NCBI RefSeq assembly: GCF_014647435.1
Contig: NZ_BMPE01000003.1
Location: forward strand, 124,001-188,000
Origin: Deinococcus radiotolerans
GTDB taxonomy: Bacteria > Deinococcota > Deinococci > Deinococcales > Deinococcaceae
DNA: 64,000 bases
Direction of reading: 5' to 3'
The position numbers and the translations under genes were made by a program. The notes below the pieces were generated by a model. It was not told where the DNA came from. It worked only from the letters and a program-made list of their open reading frames with translations, and made no database searches. Of the stretch, positions 25,251 to 35,446 are shown piece by piece (position 1 is the first letter of the stretch; the number at the start of each line of letters is the position of its first letter).

Positions 25251-26123
25251 GTGACCACCCTGCGGCCCTCACGCGCGGCGGGTCTCGGCCCGATGCTGAT
25301 CGTGGCGCTGATCGCGGCGGCGCTGTACTGGCCGCTGATGCTCGCCGCGAACGTCGGCCCGGCGGGGCGGACCCTGGCGAGCGGCGCGGAACTGGACTGC
25401 AAGACAGCGCTGGCCTGTGCCTCGCAGCTGCGCAACCCGGTGGTGCCGGCCCCGGCGCAGCTCTCGCAGGGCTTCGTGCGGCTCAGTACGCCGGTCACGT
25501 CGCCGCTGGCCCTGCCGTACAACGTGGGCGTGACTGCCGGGGAGACGCTGCTGGGCCTGCTGCTCGCCACCGTGACCGGGATCGGGCTGGCGCTGCTGCT
25601 CGTCGCCAGCCGCGCGTTCGAGCGGGCCACGCTGCCGTGGCTGGTCGCCTCGCAGACCGTGCCGGTCGTGGCGATCGCGCCGATGCTGGCGGTGCTGCTG
25701 GGTCAGTACGGCGTGCAGGGCTTCCTGCCCAAGGCGATCATCGCGGCGTACATCGCGTTCTTTCCGGTCGCGGTCGGCATGAGCCGGGGGTTGCGCAGCG
25801 CCGATTCCCTCCACCTCGACCTGATGCGCACCTACCACGCCAGCCCCGCGCAGACGTACCGCTGGTTGCGCTTCCCGGCCAGCCTCCCGCACCTGTTCAC
25901 GGCCCTGAAGGTGGCAGTCACGTCCGCGCTGGTGGGCAGCATCGTCGCGGAGATCAGCACCATCTCCTTCTCCGGGCTGGGCAAGATGCTCGCGGAGAAC
26001 TCACGCGCCAGTGACACGGTCGCCCTGTGGGTGATCATGGGGTACGGCGCGGTGCTCGGCGTGACGCTCGTGGCACTCGTGAACGCGCTGGAAAGGTGGG
26101 TGACCCCGTGGAGCAGACGATGA
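25251..26123 (+). CDS. ABC transporter permease
   Basis: 290-aa inner-membrane permease with about 6-7 hydrophobic helices and the EAA-type coupling loop around residues 190-215 (LMRTYHASPAQTYRWLRFPASLPHL). An N-terminal periplasmic loop of about 80 residues separates the first helix from the core. The GTG start at 25251 has GGGGAGAGG upstream. Its stop overlaps the next permease (ATGA). It probably forms a heterodimer with that protein. Confidence 0.88.
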   Translation: MTTLRPSRAAGLGPMLIVALIAAALYWPLMLAANVGPAGRTLASGAELDCKTALACASQLRNPVVPAPAQLSQGFVRLSTPVTSPLALPYNVGVTAGETLLGLLLATVTGIGLALLLVASRAFERATLPWLVASQTVPVVAIAPMLAVLLGQYGVQGFLPKAIIAAYIAFFPVAVGMSRGLRSADSLHLDLMRTYHASPAQTYRWLRFPASLPHLFTALKVAVTSALVGSIVAEISTISFSGLGKMLAENSRASDTVALWVIMGYGAVLGVTLVALVNALERWVTPWSRR

Positions 26124-27088
26124 CCCCAGTGCGGACGGCCGCCGCCCGCCCCGGCGCGGCCCTGCTGACCGCCGCCGCGCTGCTGATCGGCGTGGGGGGC
26201 CTGCTGCTCGTCGCGCTGACCCTCCCCGTGCCCGGCGATGGCACGCCCCCGAACGCGCGATTGTGGCTGGCGGGCATCCTCGCCCTGCTGGCCGTGGGGG
26301 CCGTCGGCGTGCGCGGCGCCGCGCAGGGCGAGTCCCGCGCCGCCCGCACCCTGCCCGCCGCGTTCACGCTGCTCCTGGCCGTGCTCGGCACCGAGGCGCT
26401 GCTGCGCGCCTACGCCGTCCCCGCCGGACTGATCCCCACGCCGGGCCGCGTCCTGAGCGCCCTGTGGACCGCCCGCACCGTCCTGCTGCAGGACACGTAC
26501 ACCACCTTCGTGCTGGAGGCGCTGCTGGGCTTCGTGGCCGGCACCGTTCTGGGGCTGGGGCTGGCGCTGCTCGTCGTGCGTTTCCGCTTCCTGGAACGCG
26601 GCCTGCTGCCCTACGCGGCGCTGTTCTCCTCGATTCCCATCGTGGCCCTCGCGCCCGTCATCGTGAAAGCCGTCGGGCTCGACTGGCCCAGCAAAACGGT
26701 CGTCGTGGCCGTCACCGTCCTGTTCCCCGTCGTGGTGGGGGCCGTGCGCGGCCTCCAGAGTGCCTCGCGGCTGCACCTCGACCTGATGCACACCTACGCC
26801 GCCACGCCCGCGCAGACCTTCCGGGATGTCCGCGTGCCCGGCGCGCTGCCGTTCGTGTTCGGCGCGCTGAAAGTCGCCAGCACCCTGGCCCTGATCTCCG
26901 CCATCGTCGCCGAGTTCTTCGGCACGAACGGGCACGGGCTGGGCTTCCGCATCCAGATCGAGGTGGGCCGCTTCGGGCTGGACATCGTCTGGGCCGCCAT
27001 TGTCCTCGCCTCGGTCGCCGGTATTGCCTTCTTCGCGCTCGTCAACGCTCTGGAAACCCGCCTGCTGCCCCGAGCGGGCCGCTCCTGA
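26120..27088 (+). CDS. ABC transporter permease
   Basis: 322-aa permease with extra N-terminal helices (residues ~10-35, 45-65 and 75-95) before the six-helix core. The EAA-like loop DLMHTYAATPAQTFRDVRVPG couples it to the ATPase. The ATG at 26120 overlaps the stop of the first permease. An in-frame GTG at 26108 is less likely. The two permeases are clearly paralogous in their coupling loops (LMRTYHASPAQT versus LMHTYAATPAQT). Confidence 0.88.
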   Translation: MTPVRTAAARPGAALLTAAALLIGVGGLLLVALTLPVPGDGTPPNARLWLAGILALLAVGAVGVRGAAQGESRAARTLPAAFTLLLAVLGTEALLRAYAVPAGLIPTPGRVLSALWTARTVLLQDTYTTFVLEALLGFVAGTVLGLGLALLVVRFRFLERGLLPYAALFSSIPIVALAPVIVKAVGLDWPSKTVVVAVTVLFPVVVGAVRGLQSASRLHLDLMHTYAATPAQTFRDVRVPGALPFVFGALKVASTLALISAIVAEFFGTNGHGLGFRIQIEVGRFGLDIVWAAIVLASVAGIAFFALVNALETRLLPRAGRS

Positions 27089-27120
27089 ATCCTGCCCTGC
27101 ACTCCTCTCTGGAGGTTCAC

Positions 27121-28182
27121 ATGAAACGAGGCACCATCATCCTGGCCACCCTGCTCCTCGCCGTCACGGGCACCGCTTCCGCGCAGAAGCTCGTGCCGGT
27201 CAAGGTGCAGCTCAAGTGGTTCCCGCAGGCGCAGTTCGCGGGCTTCTTCGTCGCGCAGGCCAAGGGCTACTACAAGGCTGAAGGCCTGGACGTGCAGTTT
27301 CTCCCCACCGGTGATCAGAGCCCCATCCAGACCGTCGCCACCGGTACCGCCGACTTCGGCACCACCTGGATCACCGACCTCCTGACCGCCCGGCAGCAGG
27401 GCATTCCGGTCGTGCACATCGCGCAGCTGTTCCAGAAGAGCGGCTACACCCTGGTCGCCCTGAACAGCAGCGGCATCAAGACGCCCGCCGACTTCAAGGG
27501 CAAGCGGGTGGGCGTGTGGCCCAGCGGCAACGAGTACCCCGCCGTGGCCCTCCTGAAGAAGTACGGCCTGACCACAAGCCTCGACTCCTCCGTCAGCAAC
27601 CCCAGCGTGCAGGCCGTCACGTATCCCTTCGACCCCAGCATCGTCTTCCCCGACAAGGTCGACCTGGTCAGCGCCATGACCTACAACGAGGTGGACCAGA
27701 TCGTGGGCCTCGGCTACCCGCTGGACAAACTCAAGATCTTCAACGCCAGCGACTACGGCATCAACCTCCTCGAAGACCTGATGTTCAGCACCGAACGCAC
27801 CCTGGCCAACAAGAACTTCAAGGGCAGCGGCCAGAGTGGCGAGGACATCGCCGCCAAGCTCGTGCGGGCCACCATCAAGGGCTGGAACTACGCCGTGAAG
27901 AACCAGAAGGAAGCCGTGCAGATCGTCCTCGTGAACTGCGGGAACACCTGCAAGGGCTCCGGCACCCGCTCCAGCGCTGCCAGCCACCAGACGTGGCAGA
28001 TGGCCGAGGTCGCCAAGCTCTACAACGCCGGGCCCACCCTCAAGGGCCGCGCCGGATACCTCGACCCAGCCACGTACAAGGCCAACGTCACGCTGCTCAA
28101 GAGCCTCGGCATCCTGAAAGCCGACCCGGCCCCGGCCGCCGTCACGTACAAGGTCTGGGAAAAAGCCACCGGGAAGAAGTAG
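27121..28182 (+). CDS. ABC transporter substrate-binding protein (NMT1/THI5-like)
   Basis: 353-aa exported binding protein. A Sec signal peptide with KR at positions 3-4, a hydrophobic core and cleavage after TASA (about residue 20) precedes VKVQLKWFPQAQFAGFFVAQ. That segment is the hallmark of the NMT1/THI5 family, whose members bind hydroxymethylpyrimidine, riboflavin or similar rings. Placed in a pyrimidine degradation cluster, it likely captures uracil, thymine or a reduced derivative. The ATG at 27121 has TGGAGG upstream. A large imperfect hairpin lies just after the stop. Confidence 0.9.
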   Translation: MKRGTIILATLLLAVTGTASAQKLVPVKVQLKWFPQAQFAGFFVAQAKGYYKAEGLDVQFLPTGDQSPIQTVATGTADFGTTWITDLLTARQQGIPVVHIAQLFQKSGYTLVALNSSGIKTPADFKGKRVGVWPSGNEYPAVALLKKYGLTTSLDSSVSNPSVQAVTYPFDPSIVFPDKVDLVSAMTYNEVDQIVGLGYPLDKLKIFNASDYGINLLEDLMFSTERTLANKNFKGSGQSGEDIAAKLVRATIKGWNYAVKNQKEAVQIVLVNCGNTCKGSGTRSSAASHQTWQMAEVAKLYNAGPTLKGRAGYLDPATYKANVTLLKSLGILKADPAPAAVTYKVWEKATGKK

Positions 28183-28188
28183 ACCGTT

Positions 28189-28249
28189 GATGGTTGAAGG
28201 TTGACAGAGGGTGTTGCCATCACCTATCACCCATCAACTTTCAACCGTC
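28189..28249. repeat. imperfect inverted repeat between SBP and hydrolase genes
   Basis: Arms GATGGTTGAAGGTTGA (28189-28204) and TCAACTTTCAACCGTC (28234-28249) pair over 16 positions with two non-Watson-Crick positions. A nested GGGTG/CACCC pair lies within the loop. The composition is much more AT-rich than its surroundings. It resembles short GTTGATGGTTGA-type intergenic elements of the kind dispersed in Deinococcus genomes. It could act as a terminator/attenuator or as an mRNA processing hairpin between the importer and the amidohydrolase. The right arm ends about 5 nt before the ribosome site. Confidence 0.55.
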
Positions 28250-28263
28250 TCCGAAGGAGATGC

Positions 28264-29502
28264 ATGCTTGATCCACACCGCACCATCGATGAACTCAAGG
28301 CTCTGCGCGCCCTGACGGGGGATGAAAACGGCGCGCAGCGGGTGGCGTTCACGGACACCTGGGTCGCCGCCCGCGCGTTCCTGAAAGAGCGGCTGGACGA
28401 GCTGCCCGTCACGCAGCACATGGATGCCGCCGGGAACTGGTGGGCGACCCTCCCCGGCGAGAGCGAGCGCGCCCTGCTGATCGGTGGGCACCTCGACAGC
28501 GTCCCGAACGGCGGGTGGCTGGACGGGTGCCTGAACGTCCTGGCGGGCCTGGAAGTCCTGCGGCGCGTCAATGAGCAGTACGCCGGGCGCCCACCGGTCA
28601 CGCTGAAACTCGTGGACTGGGCCGACGAGGAAGGCGCCCGTTTCGGCCGGAGCCTGTACGGGTCCAGCGCCGCCGGGGGCCACCTGAACCTCGACGAGAT
28701 GCGCGCCCTGCGCGACCGGGACGGCGTAAGCCTTGAAGACGCGCTGAACCGTGTCGGCATTACCCTCGCAGATGCCCCGAACGCCCGCGCGGAACTGAAG
28801 GACGCCGCCGCTTACCTTGAACTGCACATCGAACAGGGTCCCGTGCTCGAAGGACTCGACCTTCCCCTCGGCGCGGTGCTCGGCACGGTCGGCGTCGAGC
28901 GGCACACCATTACCTTCCACGGGCAGGCCGCGCACAGCGGCAGCACCCCCATGAACGTCCGCAAGGACGCCTTCCTCGCCGCCGGACGCCTCGGAGAGGC
29001 CATCTACGACATCGCCGCGCGCCACGGGGGCGTCTGCACGGTCGGCAGCGTCAAGACCCTGCCCGGCATCGTCACCAGCGTTGTCGAAACCTGCGAACTC
29101 ACCCTCGACCAGCGGCATCTCGACGTGGACAAGCTCGCCGCCATGTGGCAGGACGCGCAGGACGCCGCCACGCAGTTCGCGCAGGAGGCGGGCTGCACCG
29201 TCACCTTCGGGTACCTCTGGAACATTGAGCCCATCCCCTTCCACCCGATGCTCATCGACGCGGCCGAGGCCAGCATCCTGACCGTCACGCCCACCGCGCA
29301 TCGCCTCCCCAGCGGACCCCTGCACGACGCTGCTGAGGTCGCTCGCGCGGGCGTGCCCACCGTCATGCTGTTCGTGCAGAGCCTGCGCGGCATCAGCCAC
29401 AACAAGATTGAGGACACCCGCGAGGACCACATCGCCCTGAGCGTGCAGGCCCTCGATGACCTGACCACCCGCACGATGGACTGGATGGTTAAAGGCATCT
29501 AA
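28264..29502 (+). CDS. M20 family amidohydrolase, probable beta-ureidopropionase
   Basis: 412-aa Zn hydrolase of the hydantoinase/carbamoylase (AmaB/HyuC, bacterial beta-ureidopropionase) group. It would convert N-carbamoyl-beta-alanine or N-carbamoyl-beta-aminoisobutyrate to the free beta-amino acid, CO2 and ammonia. The metal site GGHLDSVPNGG has His76 and Asp78, DWADEEGARF has the catalytic Glu pair (122-123), and LHIEQGPVLE and a late HDAAEVA segment complete the set. The ATG at 28264 has AAGGAG upstream. The third catabolic step fits its place, although N-carbamoyl-L-amino acid hydrolase is possible by family. Confidence 0.88.
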   Translation: MLDPHRTIDELKALRALTGDENGAQRVAFTDTWVAARAFLKERLDELPVTQHMDAAGNWWATLPGESERALLIGGHLDSVPNGGWLDGCLNVLAGLEVLRRVNEQYAGRPPVTLKLVDWADEEGARFGRSLYGSSAAGGHLNLDEMRALRDRDGVSLEDALNRVGITLADAPNARAELKDAAAYLELHIEQGPVLEGLDLPLGAVLGTVGVERHTITFHGQAAHSGSTPMNVRKDAFLAAGRLGEAIYDIAARHGGVCTVGSVKTLPGIVTSVVETCELTLDQRHLDVDKLAAMWQDAQDAATQFAQEAGCTVTFGYLWNIEPIPFHPMLIDAAEASILTVTPTAHRLPSGPLHDAAEVARAGVPTVMLFVQSLRGISHNKIEDTREDHIALSVQALDDLTTRTMDWMVKGI

Positions 29503-29515
29503 TAGTTCATCCTGA

Positions 29516-29755
29516 ATGGCGCACACTGAAGTCACCATGCAGACGAAGCGCGAACGGACCAAGCAGGAACGGCGGCTCGCTGCCTTCCTTCAGGCATCTC
29601 GCGGTGAGGTGGCGACCTGTCCACGCTGCGGAGCGCATGCGTTGGAGTTGATCGCGGACGTGCCATTCGGGCCAGTGCAGCGAGATCACTGGGTGAAGTG
29701 TGGCGGCTGTGGCCTCATGGAAATCCTGACTGGACGCTTCGAGGACTTGTCATGA
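29516..29755 (+). CDS. small zinc-ribbon protein
   Basis: 79-aa protein with two CxxC knuckles, CPRCG and CGGCG, about 30 residues apart, the pattern of a zinc ribbon. The N-terminus is strongly basic (QTKRERTKQERR). It starts 13 bp after the amidohydrolase stop and overlaps the PucR-like gene by ATGA. An internal ATG at 29537 could be the true start. Its codon use is less GC-biased than its neighbours, like the 115-aa protein at 22650. Function unknown; DNA or RNA binding is a guess from the basic tail. Confidence 0.6.
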   Translation: MAHTEVTMQTKRERTKQERRLAAFLQASRGEVATCPRCGAHALELIADVPFGPVQRDHWVKCGGCGLMEILTGRFEDLS

Positions 29756-30519
29756 CCCCTGTTCGACTGGAGGATCCGATGTTGCCGACGCTGGCGGAAC
29801 TGTTGACGCTTCCGGCGTTCGCGGGCGCGGAGGTCGTGAGTGGACATGCCCACCTGACGCAGCCGGTTACGTGGGTGCATGTGTCTGAAGTGGCGGACGC
29901 GGCGCGGTTCCTGACGGGCGGGGAGTTGCTCCTCTCGACCGGGTCGCTGCTGACCCGCATGAACGACGGCGAACTGGAGGGGTTCGTGGCTTCGCTGGCG
30001 CAGCGGGGCGCGCACGGGCTGGCGCTGGAACTCGTGCAGGTGTTCCGCGACGTGCCGCCCGCGCTGCTGGGCGCGTCGCGCCTGCATGGGCTGCCGCTGA
30101 TCGTGTTCCGGCAGGAGGTGAGTTTCGCGGCGCTGACCCGCGCGGCGCACGCCCGCATCCTGAACCACGGCGGCCCGGCGCTGGACCCGAGCCTCGCGCC
30201 GCTGCTGGACGCGCTGGCCGAGACGGGCCGCAGCGTGGCGTTCCTGCGCGCGCAACTGGGACCGCTGCTGAATCTGCCCGCCCGGCCCCGCTCGACGCTG
30301 CTGGGCACGCTGGACGCCCTGCTGACCACGAACTTCAACATGGCCGAGACCGCCCGGCGCCTGGGCGTGCGCCGGCAGACGGTGTACTACCGCCTGGAGC
30401 AGCTGCGCGCCATGCTGCCCGACCTGGATGAACCCCGGCGGCAGTTGGGCCTGCACCTGGCGCTGGAGCTGACGCGCAGTGAGGCGGGCGAGGCGCTGAG
30501 CGCCGCCGAGCGCACCTGA
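29752..30519 (+). CDS. PucR-family transcriptional regulator (short form)
   Basis: 255-aa regulator. The N-terminal purine catabolism regulator domain (LTLPAFAGAEVVSGHAHLTQ, VTWVHVSEVADAARFLTGGE) is joined to a C-terminal PucR helix-turn-helix (LDALLTTNFNMAETARRLGVRRQTVYYRLEQL). The central GGDEF-like domain of full PucR proteins is absent. It likely controls this pyrimidine/beta-alanine cluster in response to an intermediate. The ATG at 29752 overlaps the stop of the zinc-ribbon gene; an ATG at 29779 is also in frame. Its location inside the operon suggests autoregulation. Confidence 0.82.
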   Translation: MTPVRLEDPMLPTLAELLTLPAFAGAEVVSGHAHLTQPVTWVHVSEVADAARFLTGGELLLSTGSLLTRMNDGELEGFVASLAQRGAHGLALELVQVFRDVPPALLGASRLHGLPLIVFRQEVSFAALTRAAHARILNHGGPALDPSLAPLLDALAETGRSVAFLRAQLGPLLNLPARPRSTLLGTLDALLTTNFNMAETARRLGVRRQTVYYRLEQLRAMLPDLDEPRRQLGLHLALELTRSEAGEALSAAERT

Positions 30520-30675
30520 GCATGGGGCGACTGGACAGACTGTCTCTTGCCGCGCCAGCACGGTAAAAACTACACTTTCTGCACCACGAATCCCGGCGTC
30601 CGAATCCGCCCGACTTTCACGCCCGGCCCTGACCCGCCGGGTCAGCCCCGTCATTCCGGCAGGAGGGAGCCCCGC

Positions 30676-32022
30676 ATGACCCAGCCTCACCCCGACACGC
30701 ACGACATCATCCACGAGAACCGCGAGCACACCCTGTTCTCCTGGAGCGTGCAGACGCAGACGAACCCCATCCACATGACCGGCGGCAAGGGCAGTCACTT
30801 CTTTGACGGCGAGGGGAACGCCTGGCTGGACTTCAGTAGTCAGCTGATCAACATCAACGTCGGGCACCAGCACCCGGCCGTGCTGGAGGCCATCAAGGCG
30901 CAGGTGGACACCATGTGCTTCGCCGGGCCGAGCTTCGCCACGGACGTCCGCGCGCAGCTGGGCAGGAAACTGCGCGAGGTGACCGGCCTGGGCAAGAGCT
31001 TCTTCACGCTGGGCGGCAGCGAGGCGAACGAGAACGCCATGAAGATGGCCCGCCTGTACACCGGCCGCGACAAGATCATCACCCGCTACCGCTCCTACCA
31101 CGGGGCGACGATGGGCAGCATGACCGCCAGCGGCGACCCCCGGCGCTGGCCCGTCGAACCCGGCGTGCCCGGCATCGTGCGTGCGTTCGACCCGTACTGC
31201 TACCGCTGCCCGTTCGGCAAGACACCGGACAGCTGCCGCCGCGAGTGCGTCTCCCACATCGAGGAGATCATCCAGATGGAAGGGCCGCACACCATCGCCG
31301 CGATCATGGTCGAAGGCATCACCGGCAGCAACGGCCTCCTCGTCCCGCCCGACGACTACTACCCGAAACTGCGCGCCCTGTGCGACAAGTACGGCATCCT
31401 CCTCATTGACGACGAGGTCATGAGCGGCTTCGGCCGCACCGGCACGTGGCTCGCCACGCAGCACTACGGCATCAAACCGGACATCGTCACCTGCGCCAAG
31501 GGCCTCACCAGCGGGTACATGCCGCTGGGCGCGGTGGTCGTCAGCGACGCCATCGCCGAGTACTTCGAGACGCACTTCCTGGCGGGCGGCCTGACGTACA
31601 GCGGTCACCCCGTCTCGCTGGCCGCCGCCGTCGCGAACCTGAAGGTCTACGAGGACGAGGGACTCTTCGAGCACACCCGCGAACTGGGCGAGTACCTCGG
31701 GCAGCGCCTGGAGGCCATGAAGGCGAAGTACGCCTGCGTGGGCGACGTGCGCTACAAGGGCCTGTTCAGCGTCCTTGAACTCGTGCGGGACAAGGCCACC
31801 AAAGAACCGCTGGCCCCGTTCAACGGCACCTCGCCCGAGATGGGCCGCCTCGCCGCGCACCTGAAAAGCAAACATGTGTACGCGTACAGCCGCTTCAACT
31901 TCCTGTGGGTCTGCCCGCCCCTCGTGGTCACCCGCGAGGAACTCGACGAGGGCCTCGCCGCCTACGAGGAAGCCCTGGCGCTCGTGGACGAGATGATCGG
32001 CTCGCCTGTCGCCGCCGACTGA
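30676..32022 (+). CDS. class III aminotransferase, probable beta-alanine (beta-aminoisobutyrate) transaminase
   Basis: 448-aa PLP enzyme. The PLP-binding Lys is in CAKGLTSGYMPLG (Lys275), DDEVMSGFGRTG gives the cofactor Asp, and GGSEANENAMKMAR the phosphate-binding region. A small Cys-rich insert (YCYRCPFGKTPDSCRREC, about 175-192) is typical of taurine/beta-alanine:pyruvate-type members. It would convert beta-alanine or beta-aminoisobutyrate to malonate or methylmalonate semialdehyde, the substrate of the next gene. The ATG at 30676 follows AGGAGGGAG. A 156-bp gap separates it from the regulator, so it may have its own promoter. Confidence 0.87.
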   Translation: MTQPHPDTHDIIHENREHTLFSWSVQTQTNPIHMTGGKGSHFFDGEGNAWLDFSSQLININVGHQHPAVLEAIKAQVDTMCFAGPSFATDVRAQLGRKLREVTGLGKSFFTLGGSEANENAMKMARLYTGRDKIITRYRSYHGATMGSMTASGDPRRWPVEPGVPGIVRAFDPYCYRCPFGKTPDSCRRECVSHIEEIIQMEGPHTIAAIMVEGITGSNGLLVPPDDYYPKLRALCDKYGILLIDDEVMSGFGRTGTWLATQHYGIKPDIVTCAKGLTSGYMPLGAVVVSDAIAEYFETHFLAGGLTYSGHPVSLAAAVANLKVYEDEGLFEHTRELGEYLGQRLEAMKAKYACVGDVRYKGLFSVLELVRDKATKEPLAPFNGTSPEMGRLAAHLKSKHVYAYSRFNFLWVCPPLVVTREELDEGLAAYEEALALVDEMIGSPVAAD

Positions 32023-32063
32023 AGTTCCACCTGCCCCCATTCCCCCTCCCCAGGAGTTTCCCC

Positions 32064-33572
<1,509 letters not shown>

Positions 33573-33637
33573 CGCGCCGGGGCGGCCGGGGTGGCTCGGG
33601 GTTCTCCTGGGGCCACCTGGCCGCCTCCCGGTTCCAG

Positions 33638-33675
33638 GCGCGCGGCGGGGCCCATTGACCGGTCCCGCCGCGCGC
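33638..33675. terminator. perfect 12-bp GC hairpin between mmsA and the MocR gene
   Basis: Arms GCGCGCGGCGGG (33638-33649) and CCCGCCGCGCGC (33664-33675) enclose a 14-nt loop. The hairpin is 66 bp after the mmsA stop and ends 16 bp before the MocR-type ATG. There is no T-run. It may terminate the pyrimidine cluster, or act in the regulator's own leader. Confidence 0.45.
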
Positions 33676-33691
33676 GCGAGCATGGCGGGCG

Positions 33692-35143
33692 ATGCCCCGC
33701 CCGACCGCGCCGCCCGTGAACCTGCCCCTCACCCTGGACCGGGAGGCGGGGGGCCTGACGCGGCAACTGGCTGGGCAGCTGCGCGCGGCCGTGCGGTCGG
33801 GCGTGCTCACGCCGGGGCAGCGGATGCCGTCCACGCGCGCGTTGGCGGACGCGCTGGACGTGGGCCGGGGCGTGGTGTTCGAGGCGTTCGACGCCCTGCT
33901 GGCCGAGGGGTACCTGATCGGGCGGGACCGTTCGGGGACGTTCGTGGCGCCGGACCTGCCGCCCGACTCGCCCGGCGCGCGGCCCGCTCCGGTCGTCACG
34001 GCCCGCTGGTTGCGCCCGGTCCCGGACGCCCAGGTGGAGCCGCCCACCCCGCAGGCGCTGCTGGCCTTCCGCGTGGGGCAGACGGATACCCGCTACCTCA
34101 ACGGAGGCGCGTGGCGGCAGGTGTGGCGGCGCGTGGCCCTGGATGCCCTGCCAGACGATTACGCGGACCCGGCAGGCGACCCGGACCTGCGGGCGGAGGT
34201 GGCAGCGTACCTGCGCCGCGCGCGGGGGCTGGTCTGCGGCGCGGACGACGTGATCATCACGTCCGGCGCGCTTCAGGGCGTGGACCTGATCGCGCAGGCG
34301 ACCCTCACGCCGGGCGACGCGGTGGCGTTCGAGGATCCCGGTTACCGCCTGGCACGCCAGACGTTCGAGGCGCGCGGTGCGGACCTCCTGCCCGTCCCGG
34401 TAGACGGGGACGGCCTGACCGTGGGGGCGCTGCCGACCGGGGCGGGCGCGCCGCTGCTGGTGTACACCACGCCCAGTCATCAGTTTCCGCTGGGGGTGCG
34501 GCTGTCCGTGCCGCGCCGCCTGGCGCTGCTCGACTGGGCGCAGCAGCATGACGCCCTGATCCTGGAAGACGATTACGACAGCGAATTCCGTTTCGGTGCC
34601 ACGCCGCTCCCGGCGCTGGCGTCACTGGACACGGCCGGGTGCGTGGTGTACCTCGGGACGTTCAGCAAGGTCCTCAGCCCCGCGGTGCGCGTGGGGTACG
34701 TGGTGGCGCCCGCGCCACTCCGGGACCGGCTGCTGGCCCTCAAGGCCCGCGCGGACGCCCACACGTCCTGGCCAGTGCAGCGCGCCCTGAGCGCCCTGCT
34801 GGCCGGCGGACATCTTGAGGCCCACATTCGCCGCATGCGCCGCGAGTACTCGGCGCGCCGCCTCGCCCTGGACGAGGAGCTGACGCCCCTGGCCCCGCAC
34901 GCTCGCCTGCTGGGCCTCGCGGCGGGCCTGCACGTGTACCTGGACTTCACGGCGGGACTGGACGCTGCGGCGGTCGCTGCGGCGTGCCGTCAGCAGGGCG
35001 TGCTGGTCAGCCCGGTGGCACCCCTGTACCGCGGGGCGCCGGACCGCGCCGGGCTGCTGCTGGGCTACGGGGGCCTGACCGCCGCGGAAGTCCGGCGCGG
35101 CGCGCAGGTCATCGTCCAGGCCGTGCAGGATCACGTGAACTGA
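33692..35143 (+). CDS. MocR/PdxR-type regulator (GntR HTH fused to aminotransferase domain)
   Basis: 483 aa. The N-terminal GntR winged helix (LTRQLAGQLRAAVRSGVLTPGQRMPSTRALA, residues ~22-55) is joined by a linker to a fold-type I PLP aminotransferase-like domain from about residue 110. It has DDYDSEFRF and the PLP Lys in GTFSKVLSP (Lys326). Such proteins sense PLP or an amino acid and often regulate pyridoxal or amino-acid metabolism. The gene follows mmsA in the same direction but is separated by a strong hairpin. The target genes are uncertain: the upstream transaminase/MmsA pair is possible. Confidence 0.87.
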   Translation: MPRPTAPPVNLPLTLDREAGGLTRQLAGQLRAAVRSGVLTPGQRMPSTRALADALDVGRGVVFEAFDALLAEGYLIGRDRSGTFVAPDLPPDSPGARPAPVVTARWLRPVPDAQVEPPTPQALLAFRVGQTDTRYLNGGAWRQVWRRVALDALPDDYADPAGDPDLRAEVAAYLRRARGLVCGADDVIITSGALQGVDLIAQATLTPGDAVAFEDPGYRLARQTFEARGADLLPVPVDGDGLTVGALPTGAGAPLLVYTTPSHQFPLGVRLSVPRRLALLDWAQQHDALILEDDYDSEFRFGATPLPALASLDTAGCVVYLGTFSKVLSPAVRVGYVVAPAPLRDRLLALKARADAHTSWPVQRALSALLAGGHLEAHIRRMRREYSARRLALDEELTPLAPHARLLGLAAGLHVYLDFTAGLDAAAVAAACRQQGVLVSPVAPLYRGAPDRAGLLLGYGGLTAAEVRRGAQVIVQAVQDHVN

Positions 35144-35158
35144 CCCGGCTGGTGGGGG

Positions 35159-35446
35159 TCAGCCCCCGATGTTCACGGTGGGCGCCCCGACCACGATCTG
35201 CCCCCCATGCGCGGTGGTGTCCCCCTGCCGCGCGGCGGGCTGACCGTTGATCCGGACCGTGGCACTCCCACGAACGATGGAGTCTGGCGGGCCCACGCAC
35301 ACGCAAGTGTCGCCCTGGCGCGCGGCGGGCTGGCCGGCGATCAAGACCGTGGGGCTGCCCGCGCTGACGGGACCACCCACGTGGGGCGTCCAGCCGGTGG
35401 ACATCGGACAGGTGTGTTGATCACCGACGCGGGCAGCTGGAGGCAT
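35159..35446 (-). CDS. PAAR-domain protein
   Basis: 95-aa PAAR protein, the cone that sharpens the spike of contractile injection systems. It consists almost wholly of the PAAR fold, with GQPAARQGDT occurring twice and candidate metal ligands at HTC near the N-terminus, CVC in the middle and AHGG later. I chose the ATG at 35446 because the core starts PPAARVGDQHTC there and GGAGG lies just upstream. It stands alone, convergent with the MocR gene, about 9 kb from the contractile injection system locus at 44618-64000. It could supply that system's tip, or be an orphan. Confidence 0.82.
   Translation of the reverse strand: MPPAARVGDQHTCPMSTGWTPHVGGPVSAGSPTVLIAGQPAARQGDTCVCVGPPDSIVRGSATVRINGQPAARQGDTTAHGGQIVVGAPTVNIGG

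Noticed and set aside
23009..25630. Long minus-strand open frame opposite dihydropyrimidinase and the ABC ATPase
   Set aside because: Crosses two well-supported genes in antisense, with Arg/His/Ala-rich sequence without motifs.
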